7,972 nt of DNA, taken from positions 1-7,972 of the forward strand of contig JAQXKW010000063.1 of assembly GCA_029010655.1 (NCBI GenBank), written 5' to 3'. A program made the translations under genes and the position numbers. How positions within the stretch are numbered: position 1 is the first letter of the stretch; each line of letters starts with the position of its first letter. The notes beneath the pieces were generated by a model. The model saw nothing but the letters and a program-made list of their open reading frames with translations. It did not search any database and was not told the origin of the DNA. Origin of the DNA: Clostridia bacterium (GTDB taxonomy: Bacteria > Bacillota > Clostridia > Oscillospirales > CAG-272). Of the stretch, positions 1-5,760 are shown in pieces.

Positions 1-102
1 CAAAGTTTTTTGGAGTCCTCAGAAACATTTTTTCAAAAAAGGTTATGAGCGGTGCGCGAGGCAGAGCCTCGCATTTGGATTGTAGTCCGGGGCGAAGCCC
101 CG
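1..102. repeat. Diverged copy of a multi-hairpin dispersed intergenic repeat
   Basis: This gene-free stretch holds three successive inverted repeats. The first, at 18-49, is imperfect: CTCA at the left end pairs with TGAG at the right end around T-rich and A-rich arms, with about three mismatches. The second, at 56-72, is perfect (GCGAGGC, loop AGA, GCCTCGC). The third, at 88-102, is perfect (CGGGGC, loop GAA, GCCCCG). The same series in the same order and orientation occurs at 7814-7922, including the shared string TGAGCGG between the first and second hairpins, so both belong to one repeat family. No ORF or promoter is evident. The left boundary lies outside the window. Confidence 0.75.
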
Positions 103-104
103 AC

Positions 105-139
105 AAATAAAAGGACGGTCGGCGACCGTCCTTTTATTT
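105..139 (-). terminator. Intrinsic terminator after jag, potentially bidirectional
   Basis: A perfect 16-bp inverted repeat (105-120 and 124-139) surrounds a 3-nt loop GGC. The stem core is GGACGGTC/GACCGTCC, and its A-rich and T-rich outer arms supply a U-tract (TTTTATTT) when read on the minus strand. It starts one base past the jag stop codon, where the rpmH-to-jag operon should end. The outer arms are A-rich on one side and T-rich on the other, so it could also stop plus-strand transcription entering from the left. Confidence 0.93.
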
Positions 140-140
140 A

Positions 141-1163
141 TTATTCTTCAACTGCCTCGTCGTTTTTCAGAGCTTCCATTGCAAGCTCTGCGTCGGTAGC
201 GTCAGGCGTGTGATTCTGCGGCTTTCCGCCGTTTCTGCGGCGGCGGTCCACCTTATCGGGACCGTCATAGCAAACGATTATCTTACGGTTCTCGTCGCTT
301 CCCACGGAGTGAGTGGACACGTTCTCGATGCCCTGAATTTCGGAGTGAATAATTCTTCTCTCGAAAGGATTCATAGGCTCAAGGGACACGTTTCTCTTGT
401 ATTTCTGCGCCTTTGCCGCAGTTCTTCTTGCAAGAGAGCGGAGCGTTTCCTCACGCTTTGCGCGGTAGTCCTCAATATCAACGATAATTTTCACAAATTC
501 CTTGGAGGAGCCGCCGCCCTTGCGGTGAGCGCACAGGTTTACAAGATACTGGATAGCGTCAAGGGTTTCGCCGTGATGTCCTATAAGAATTCCTGCGCCC
601 TCGCCTGCGATTTCCATATGGGGATATGTGTTTCCGCCCATTCCGGAGGGCTCGCTGCCCGTAAATCTTGCCTCGGCGTCCACGCCCATATCACGGAGCA
701 TGGTGTTAGCAAAGTTCAGAGCGCACTCCTTTTCCTTATCGGTGACCTCGATAACACGGGGCTCCTTGATAACGGGAGCGGTTTTCTCCTTTGGAGCCGT
801 CTTTTGCGCCTTGGGAGCTTTTTCCTTTTTCTCCTGCTTTTCAGCCTTTTTCTCGGCTTTCTTTTCTTCCTTTTTTTCTTTCTTCTGCTGTTTTTCAGCC
901 TTGGGCTTTTCCTCGCCGCCGCCCTTATTGGTTGCAACGCCGAGACCCTTTATGGAAGCAACGATGCCGGAAAGATCGGCGTCCTCTTCCTCTTCGTCCT
1001 CAATAATAACCTTTATTTTAGCAGGGGTGGAGCCGATACCGAGAAATCCCTTTTTGGGCATTTCAAGAATTTCGTACTGCACGTTTACGCCGCTGTACTT
1101 AGACTGCGCCGCCGCCATTGCCTCCTCAAAGGTTTTGCCGGTGACTATTATTTCTTCTGCCAT
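141..1163 (-). CDS. jag: Jag/KhpB (EloR) family RNA-binding protein
   Basis: A 340-residue cytoplasmic protein of the Jag (SpoIIIJ-associated, KhpB/EloR) family, which binds RNA, usually partners KhpA, and affects cell elongation and division in Gram-positives. Domains: Jag-N at about 1-52 with the motif KKGFLGIGS (37-45); a low-complexity Lys/Glu/Ala linker at about 53-137, very Lys-rich at 86-127; a type II KH domain at about 140-232 with GxxG loop G195-H-H-G198; and an R3H domain at about 238-300 with its Arg and His at R269 and H273 (ERRIIHSEI). The C-terminal tail has an RRRR patch at 307-310 followed by acidic residues. The ATG has only a weak purine-rich site (AAGAAAGAAGA) 7 nt upstream, but the N-terminus starts exactly at the Jag-N domain. 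It lies 27 nt after yidC, the classic pairing, and is the last gene of the operon. Identification is firm; its RNA targets are unknown. Confidence 0.96.
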   Translation of the reverse strand: MAEEIIVTGKTFEEAMAAAQSKYSGVNVQYEILEMPKKGFLGIGSTPAKIKVIIEDEEEEDADLSGIVASIKGLGVATNKGGGEEKPKAEKQQKKEKKEEKKAEKKAEKQEKKEKAPKAQKTAPKEKTAPVIKEPRVIEVTDKEKECALNFANTMLRDMGVDAEARFTGSEPSGMGGNTYPHMEIAGEGAGILIGHHGETLDAIQYLVNLCAHRKGGGSSKEFVKIIVDIEDYRAKREETLRSLARRTAAKAQKYKRNVSLEPMNPFERRIIHSEIQGIENVSTHSVGSDENRKIIVCYDGPDKVDRRRRNGGKPQNHTPDATDAELAMEALKNDEAVEE

Positions 1164-1190
1164 ACGGATTATCTTCTTTCTTATTATTTC

Positions 1191-2432
1191 TTATTTCTTT
1201 TTATAGTGTGTGTTCTTGTCGTCCTTTATTACGGGAGCGTCCTCGGGATTTCCCTTGGGTCCCTCGTCCTCCGCCGCGTCGCTTTCCGCTTTATCCTCTT
1301 CTTCCGCCTTCAGCTTCGCTCTTTCGGCAGGGGTGGGATAATCGTCGTCATCGTCGTCGATATGGTGGAGAGAACGCTTTTTCTCGCCGGTGTACGGCGT
1401 GGTGCTCTTATTATTCTTTTTCTTTTTGGAGGAGCCTGCCAGCTCTTTTTCCGCTGCCTTGTAATCCTCCTCGGTGAACTTAGGCATAGGCATGATTTTG
1501 GACATAATCATCTGCTGGAGCGTTGCCGCAACAGAACGGTAAATCCAGTAAACGCCTACTGCCGCAGGAAGACTGAGAGAAATGTATGCGGAGAAAACAG
1601 GCATGGTATACATCATTGCCTTCATGGAGCAGCTGTTCTGCTGATCCTGCATAGTGGGATCCTGATAAGAAAACTTTCTTGTGAGAATCTGTGAGAAAAT
1701 CATCACAGCCACAATCAGCACGGGCACAAGTATAAGCCAGAGATTTATTCCCTTCCAGTTTCCGCTGCTGGGCATACCCAGAATGGTGGAAAAGTCCAGA
1801 CCGAAAGCATTATAGTCGGGAATGTCGTAGCTTATTCTGTCGCCTACAACATCGCCTACAATCTTTGTTGCCTCTGCGTTTCCGGATTTGAGCAGATTGA
1901 GTATTTCCATCTGTGCGGATCTTGTATAACCTATATTGAAGGCGCCGTCTTTGATTTTGCTCAGCTCCCCAAGAACGCTTTCGGAAAGAAGCGCAGGCTC
2001 AAGAGCCTTAAAGCTATCAACTATCTGCTGAACCTCCTGAAGGCTTATCATATAGGTATACTGCAAAGGATAAACGATTACGTTATACAGCGCCATAATA
2101 ATGGGAAGCTGAATAAGCATGGGCAGGCATCCGCCCATAGGGCTGTAACCGTGCTCCTGATAAAGCTCCATGGTTTCCTGCTGCATCTTCTGACGTGTCG
2201 CCTGGTCGTCACGGCCCGCATACTTTTTGCGGATAGCGGCGGCCTTGGGCGCCATCATCGCCTGATTTCTCATGTTCTTCTGCTGTTTTATGCCGAATAT
2301 AAGGCACAGAAGCACCTGAATTATCAGGGTGAAGAATATGAGCGCAATAAGATAATTCTGTCCGCTTATTGCAAGACAGCCCTTCATGAGCCAGCCAAAG
2401 GGAATGGAAATATAATAAAATAATTGAGTCAT
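1191..2432 (-). CDS. yidC: YidC/Oxa1 family membrane protein insertase (SpoIIIJ-like)
   Basis: A 413-residue integral membrane insertase that places proteins in the cytoplasmic membrane alone or with SecYEG. Hydrophobic segments lie at about 25-47, 103-123, 229-249, 272-289 and 290-310. Family landmarks are GGCLPMLIQLPIIMALY (100-116), the IKQQK cytoplasmic-loop start (48-52) and the PAAVGVYWIYRSV segment (289-301). SpoIIIJ of B. subtilis is about 260 residues. The extra length is an extracytoplasmic insert at about 125-228 and a hydrophilic C-terminal tail at about 315-413, with KKKKNNK (336-342), six consecutive Asp (359-364) and a terminal KKK. No lipoprotein signal peptide is visible, unlike SpoIIIJ. 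Position 39, where the conserved groove arginine is expected, is Gln. The ATG has AGGAAG 7 nt upstream and follows yidD by 16 nt. Confidence 0.96.
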   Translation of the reverse strand: MTQLFYYISIPFGWLMKGCLAISGQNYLIALIFFTLIIQVLLCLIFGIKQQKNMRNQAMMAPKAAAIRKKYAGRDDQATRQKMQQETMELYQEHGYSPMGGCLPMLIQLPIIMALYNVIVYPLQYTYMISLQEVQQIVDSFKALEPALLSESVLGELSKIKDGAFNIGYTRSAQMEILNLLKSGNAEATKIVGDVVGDRISYDIPDYNAFGLDFSTILGMPSSGNWKGINLWLILVPVLIVAVMIFSQILTRKFSYQDPTMQDQQNSCSMKAMMYTMPVFSAYISLSLPAAVGVYWIYRSVAATLQQMIMSKIMPMPKFTEEDYKAAEKELAGSSKKKKNNKSTTPYTGEKKRSLHHIDDDDDDYPTPAERAKLKAEEEDKAESDAAEDEGPKGNPEDAPVIKDDKNTHYKKK

Positions 2433-2448
2433 TTTTATTCTTCCTGTT

Positions 2449-2685
2449 TTATTTTTTGCGCCGCCAAGGACAGGGCGGCACGGGATCGTCTCCCCCCCTG
2501 CTCCACGGGTTGCATCTTAAAATACGCCACAAAGCAAGCCCCAAGCCGCAGATAATGCCCCATTCCTCCACCGCATCTATACAATACTGTGAACAGGTGG
2601 GATTGAACCTGCATGAGGGCGGCGTCAGGGGAGACAGATACTTCCGGTAAAGCCTTACCGGGAATAGTACGATTTTTTTAAGCAT
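2449..2685 (-). CDS. yidD: YidD family membrane protein insertion efficiency factor
   Basis: A 78-residue protein of the YidD (DUF37/haemolytic) family, a small membrane-associated factor thought to help YidC-dependent insertion. The family signature is complete: RLYRKYLSPLTPPSCRFNPT, then CSQY, a hydrophobic stretch, and RILRCNPWSRGGDDPVP, with conserved cysteines in CRF, TCS and RCNP. The reading frame stays open upstream to an ATG at 2727, but the family N-terminus (MLKKIVLFPVRLY) begins at the ATG at 2685. This start lies inside the end of rnpA with an 8-nt overlap. No good ribosome site precedes it, so translational coupling to rnpA is the likely mode of expression. It sits between rnpA and yidC, its usual place. 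Confidence 0.94.
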   Translation of the reverse strand: MLKKIVLFPVRLYRKYLSPLTPPSCRFNPTCSQYCIDAVEEWGIICGLGLALWRILRCNPWSRGGDDPVPPCPWRRKK

Positions 2686-3085
2686 TGTTTTCGCCCGCAG
2701 ATTCAGCCTCGGGCATAAGCATATCAAGCTTTTTCATACAGTACTGCAAATCCCGAAGCACGCTCTGCATTTTCTCCGTCGCGGCGGCTTCTCTTGCGGC
2801 TATTACCACAAGATAACCCTTTTTAATGCCTATGCCCGTGTCAGTCTGTCTGTACGCTTCCCGTATGACTCTCTTGGCACGGTTTCTCTCCACGGCGCCT
2901 CCTATTTTTTTCGAGGCTGAAATGCCGACTCTGTTAATAACCGTTTTCTTCGGATTTGCTTTTCTCAGCGCTTCTCTGCGCCTGTCTTTCAGGACGTAAA
3001 CCGCCACCGTTCTTGAAACGGCACGGCGACCGCCGACGTAAGCTTTGCGATACAGATGGTTTTCGCTTATAGCTTTTTCTTTCAC
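2678..3085 (-). CDS. rnpA: Ribonuclease P protein component
   Basis: A 135-residue basic protein, the RNase P protein subunit that helps the catalytic RNA bind and cleave the 5' leader of pre-tRNA. The diagnostic RNR region is clear: SKKIGGAVERNRAKRVIREA at 58-77, with R67-N68-R69. The N-terminus has the usual 'xxLYRKAYxxGRR' start of the fold. Residues about 33-50 form a basic loop (KDRRREALRKANPKK) longer than in many homologues, making the protein somewhat longer than the usual 115-120. The start is GTG at 3085, chosen because AGGAGAG lies 6 nt upstream and the family N-terminus begins there. An in-frame ATG at 3172 would add 29 residues encoded by terminator hairpins and is rejected. It is 99 nt downstream of rpmH, behind an attenuator-like element, and overlaps yidD by 8 nt. 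Confidence 0.95.
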   Translation of the reverse strand: MKEKAISENHLYRKAYVGGRRAVSRTVAVYVLKDRRREALRKANPKKTVINRVGISASKKIGGAVERNRAKRVIREAYRQTDTGIGIKKGYLVVIAAREAAATEKMQSVLRDLQYCMKKLDMLMPEAESAGENNA

Positions 3086-3091
3086 GGCGAA

Positions 3092-3098
3092 CTCTCCT
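3092..3098 (-). promoter_or_regulatory. Ribosome binding site that fixes the rnpA GTG start
   Basis: Read on the minus strand, this is AGGAGAG, 6 nt before the GTG at 3085. No comparable site precedes the upstream in-frame ATG at 3172, so this site decides the rnpA start. Confidence 0.85.
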
Positions 3099-3107
3099 TT
3101 TTGCGTT

Positions 3108-3169
3108 AAAAACCTCCGATACGGTCCTAAAGGATCGCGTCGGAGGTATCCCCGGCATCCGACGCCGGG
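3108..3169 (-). terminator. Attenuator-like terminator between rpmH and rnpA, with a preceding hairpin
   Basis: In minus-strand RNA order, a first hairpin (3169-3151; CCCGGC/GCCGGG outer stem) is followed by a terminator-shaped hairpin (3146-3113). The second has a 7-bp base CCTCCGA/TCGGAGG, inner pairs with two mismatches, a UUUA loop, and then U5 (3112-3108). An 8-nt segment inside the first hairpin (3165-3158, GCGTCGGA) is exactly complementary to the 5' arm region of the second (3144-3137, TCCGACGC), so the two hairpins and this alternative pairing exclude one another. A partial terminator here would allow more L34 than RnpA to be made, as is known for this operon elsewhere. The switching role is inferred from complementarity only. 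Confidence 0.72.
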
Positions 3170-3184
3170 CAAACTCAGCTTGGC

Positions 3185-3319
3185 TTAGTAAGACAGTCTT
3201 GCTCTGCCCTTTGCGCGACGCCTCTTCAGCACTTTTCTGCCGTCAGCGGTTTTCATTCTCTTTCTGAAGCCGTGCTCCTTTTTTCTCTGGCGCTTTTTGG
3301 GCTGATATGTTCTGAGCAT
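3185..3319 (-). CDS. rpmH: 50S ribosomal protein L34
   Basis: A 44-residue, highly basic ribosomal protein of the large subunit that binds 23S rRNA. The whole length matches L34: it begins MLRTYQPKKRQRKKEHGF, continues RKRMKTADGRKVL and ends KRRRAKGRARLSY. The usual family start is MKRTYQP, so Leu at position 2 is a minor difference. The gene is short but unambiguous. A strong AGGAGGT ribosome site lies 6 nt before the ATG. It is the first gene of the rpmH-rnpA-yidD-yidC-jag operon and has its own sigmaA promoter about 85 nt upstream. In many Firmicutes dnaA lies divergently upstream; here the 3' end of aroC does. Confidence 0.98.
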   Translation of the reverse strand: MLRTYQPKKRQRKKEHGFRKRMKTADGRKVLKRRRAKGRARLSY

Positions 3320-3369
3320 ATTCGCACCTCCTTACAATTTATCGCAATAATTATTCTTTTCGTTTAGTG

Positions 3370-3385
3370 CGGGACGCATATCCCG
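3370..3385 (-). other. Small hairpin in the rpmH 5' leader
   Basis: The rpmH leader is about 75-80 nt if transcription starts some 7 nt past the -10. It contains a 5-bp stem CGGGA/TCCCG with loop TATGCG, 50 nt before the start codon and 12 nt inside the predicted transcript. It is too small and lacks a U-tract, so it is not a terminator. It may be a leader structure or a stabilising 5' hairpin. Confidence 0.4.
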
Positions 3386-3403
3386 ATTGCATAGGCAAAA
3401 GAT

Positions 3404-3433
3404 ATTATACATTTACAGCACCCGTTTTGTCAA
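3404..3433 (-). promoter_or_regulatory. SigmaA promoter of the rpmH operon
   Basis: On the minus strand a perfect -35 TTGACA (3433-3428) and a perfect -10 TATAAT (3409-3404) are separated by 18 nt, with TG directly before the -10. The strength fits ribosomal protein expression. It lies between the aroC stop and rpmH and would drive rpmH through jag. Confidence 0.9.
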
Positions 3434-3468
3434 TAGTTTTTTCAGTTTTTTTCGCAAATCGGGCAATT

Positions 3469-3477
3469 TTATTCACA
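3469..3477 (+). promoter_or_regulatory. Single DnaA-box-like 9-mer upstream of the rpmH promoter
   Basis: TTATTCACA matches the DnaA box consensus TTATNCACA and lies between the aroC stop codon and the rpmH -35. Only one copy is seen, without a cluster or an AT-rich unwinding region, so this is not an origin. It could be a regulatory DnaA site, a relic of an ancestral dnaA-rpmH arrangement, or chance. Confidence 0.3.
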
Positions 3478-4539
3478 TTATAATATCAGGTCAAGAAGTG
3501 CCAAAGCCGTTACGGCTTCTGCAACGGGTACGGCACGGGGCACGATGCATGCGTCGTGGCGTCCGTGAATTTGTATTTCGCAGTTTTCCATACGGGAAAG
3601 AGACACGGACTCCTGCGCTTTTCCGATAGAGGGGGTAGGCTTTACCGCCATTCTGAAAATCAGGGGCATGCCGTCGGAAATACCGCCCAATATACCGCCG
3701 CAGTTATTTGTTTTCGTATAGACTTCCTTTCCGTCGGTGAAAAACGGGTCGTTATTCTCGCTTCCCCTTATATCCGCCGCCGCAAAGCCTATGCCGAATT
3801 CAACTCCCTTTACCGCAGGAATTGCAAACAGCGCCGACGAAATTCTGCCCTCTATACCGTAGAACAGCTCGCCGCCCACGCCCTTGGGAAATCCGCAGAC
3901 CGCACATTCAACCACGCCGCCCACGGAATCTCTGTCACGAAGTGCTGAGTCTACGGTCTTTAACATTTCTTCTCCGGCTTTGTCGTCAATTACGGGAAAA
4001 GGCTTTTCGGCAATTGCAGAAAATTCCTCCGGAGTAACGTGACAGGGGTCAAATCTTCTGTCAAGAACTCCCCCCACGGACTCTGCGTGGGCTCCGATAT
4101 ATATTCCCCTTTCACGGAGTATCTGGATAGCAATTCCTCCTGCGGCGCAAAGGAGAACCGTCATTCTGCCGGAGAATTTTCCGCCGCCTGACGGGATAAT
4201 TCCGTCCTTTACGTAGGAGGTATAGTCTGCATGTCCCGGTCTGGGAACGTCTCTTACGTTATCGTAATCGGAGGGCTTTATGTTAGTGTTTTTAACTGCA
4301 ATTACAACATCCCCGCCGGTGGTAACGTCATTTTCGGCACCTGCATAAAATTCGGGAATATCCGGCTCCCGTCTGGGAGTTGTTCCCTTCCCGCCGGAGG
4401 CACGTCTTTTCATAAAGCGCAGAAGCTCCCCGCGGTCAATATGAAAGCCCGCAGGCATGCCCGAAACCACCGCTTTTATTTCCGGGGTATGGGATTCGCC
4501 CCAAATTTCTATTTTCAGTTTATTTCCGAAGCTATACAC
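3478..4539 (-). CDS. aroC: Chorismate synthase
   Basis: A 353-residue FMN-dependent enzyme that converts 5-enolpyruvylshikimate-3-phosphate to chorismate, the last common step to aromatic amino acids, folate and quinones. Landmarks are GESH with catalytic H17, the RPGHAD motif with the second catalytic His H103, and a Gly-rich FMN/substrate segment GGGKFSGR (118-125) in place of the textbook GGGRSSAR. The C-terminal signature GRHDACIVPRAVPVAEA is at 326-342. Length is normal. The start is GTG at 4539, with AAAGGAG 6 nt upstream that overlaps the aroA stop codon (TGAAAGGAG). It is the third gene of the aroBAC operon, 12 nt after aroA. No terminator follows before the rpmH promoter. Confidence 0.97.
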   Translation of the reverse strand: MYSFGNKLKIEIWGESHTPEIKAVVSGMPAGFHIDRGELLRFMKRRASGGKGTTPRREPDIPEFYAGAENDVTTGGDVVIAVKNTNIKPSDYDNVRDVPRPGHADYTSYVKDGIIPSGGGKFSGRMTVLLCAAGGIAIQILRERGIYIGAHAESVGGVLDRRFDPCHVTPEEFSAIAEKPFPVIDDKAGEEMLKTVDSALRDRDSVGGVVECAVCGFPKGVGGELFYGIEGRISSALFAIPAVKGVEFGIGFAAADIRGSENNDPFFTDGKEVYTKTNNCGGILGGISDGMPLIFRMAVKPTPSIGKAQESVSLSRMENCEIQIHGRHDACIVPRAVPVAEAVTALALLDLIL

Positions 4540-4551
4540 AAAAAACTCCTT

Positions 4552-5760
4552 TCAGTCCTCAAAAACTACCGTGCCGCCCAGTCTTTTGAAATCCTCCCAA
4601 AAGGCGGGATAGGATTTTGAAACGGCTTCGGCTCCCTCCACGGTTACGTCTCCCGCAACCACGGATGCCACCGCCGCAGACATTGCTATTCTGTGGTCGT
4701 TTTCAGCCCTTACGGTGCCAGGGCGAAGCCCGCCGCCCACAATTTTCAGTCCGTCCTCCGTCTCGGAGCAGGACACGCCCAAATTACAGAGCATATTGCA
4801 GGTGGTTTTCAGCCTGTCGCTTTCCTTAATGCGAAGTCTGCCGGCGTTATATATAACGGTAGTTCCCTCTCGTGCCGCCGCCGCAACGGACAGCACCGGC
4901 ACAAGGTCGGGAATATCGGCGGCGTCCAAAAACACCTTGCCGTCCGTTTTCAGCTTCCCGAGCTCGTCCACAATCTTTTTGTCCCCTTGCAGGGAGCTTT
5001 CGGAAAGCCCCGTTACCGTTACGTCTGCGCCCAATGCGCCTGCGCACAGCCAAAATGAAGCGCCGGACCAGTCTCCCTCAACCTGAGCGGTGCCGGGAGA
5101 CACATACTTCTGATTGCCGGGAATAAAATATCCCGTATCGGTTTTTTCGATTTTAATACCGAAGGTTTCAAGGGCGGACAGGGTCATATCTATATAAGGA
5201 AGGGACTCGATTTTTCCGTTTATCTTCAGGGTGCTGTCCCCGTCGCACAGGGGCAGGGCAAAAAGAAGCCCCGAAATAAACTGGGAGGAAACGTCCCCCG
5301 GCAGTTCATAATATCCGGAAAGGAGCTTTCCGCCCACACGCAGAGGGTCGGTCATCTCGTCGGAAACGGTACAGCCGTGACGGACAAGCTCCTGTGTCAG
5401 CGCCTTTATGGGTCGAACCTGAAGTCTCGTTCCCCTTACAAAGGCGCCCCCGTTTCCAAGTGCCGCGACGACGGGCAAAAGAAATCGAAGCGTTGACCCG
5501 GATTCTCCGCAGTCGAGGGTAGGTCTTTTAACGCTTTTCCCTTTTCCTATAAAATATCCGCCGTCGGAGTAGGAAATTTCCGTGCCCATTGCCCGCAGAC
5601 AGCCTGCGGTAACGCTTATATCGTCGGAGCGGGTTTCACAGCGCACACCTGTAACGCTGTCGGACAGCGCCGAGCATATAAGGTATCTGTGCGCCATTGA
5701 TTTCGAGGCTATTGCGCCGATTGACCCTTTCAGATTTTTTCCGTTTACAGTTACTTTCAC
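4552..5760 (-). CDS. aroA: 3-phosphoshikimate 1-carboxyvinyltransferase (EPSP synthase)
   Basis: A 402-residue cytoplasmic enzyme that transfers enolpyruvyl from PEP to shikimate-3-phosphate. Landmarks are ASKSMAHR with K20, S21 and R25 binding substrate; GESGSTLRFL (85-94), corresponding to the PEP/glyphosate loop; RPIKAL with R116; SSQF at 158-161; catalytic Asp D285 in DIPDLVP; KESDRL; DHRIAMSAA near residue 360; and KSYPAFW near the C-terminus. The protein is shorter than the roughly 427 residues of E. coli AroA, as in many clostridial forms. The loop has Glu-Ser before the Gly where E. coli has Asn-Ala, so inhibitor sensitivity cannot be read off directly. The start is GTG at 5760 with GGAGG 7 nt upstream, overlapping the aroB stop as GTGA, so translation is coupled. 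Confidence 0.97.
   Translation of the reverse strand: MKVTVNGKNLKGSIGAIASKSMAHRYLICSALSDSVTGVRCETRSDDISVTAGCLRAMGTEISYSDGGYFIGKGKSVKRPTLDCGESGSTLRFLLPVVAALGNGGAFVRGTRLQVRPIKALTQELVRHGCTVSDEMTDPLRVGGKLLSGYYELPGDVSSQFISGLLFALPLCDGDSTLKINGKIESLPYIDMTLSALETFGIKIEKTDTGYFIPGNQKYVSPGTAQVEGDWSGASFWLCAGALGADVTVTGLSESSLQGDKKIVDELGKLKTDGKVFLDAADIPDLVPVLSVAAAAREGTTVIYNAGRLRIKESDRLKTTCNMLCNLGVSCSETEDGLKIVGGGLRPGTVRAENDHRIAMSAAVASVVAGDVTVEGAEAVSKSYPAFWEDFKRLGGTVVFED

Noticed and set aside
210..1694. A 494-codon open frame on the plus strand across jag and yidC
   Set aside because: It is antisense to two clear genes. It stays open because their Lys/Glu-rich codons give few stops in that frame, and the translation is a Phe/Leu/Arg-rich string with no recognisable domain or ribosome site.
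2686..2727. Upstream ATG extending yidD by 14 residues into rnpA
   Set aside because: The extra residues do not match the YidD family, which begins at MLKKIVLFPVRLY. The internal ATG with the 8-nt overlap is the better start.
3086..3172. Upstream ATG extending rnpA by 29 residues
   Set aside because: The extension would be encoded by the attenuator hairpins, has no ribosome site and lies before the family N-terminus. The GTG at 3085 has a strong AGGAGAG.
3320..3477. Replication origin upstream of rpmH
   Set aside because: Only one DnaA-box-like 9-mer is seen, with no cluster, no clear unwinding element and no dnaA or dnaN.
4693..5086. Several plus-strand open frames within aroA
   Set aside because: They are antisense to a complete EPSP synthase gene with all its motifs, and they have Pro/Ser/Arg-rich translations with no domain.
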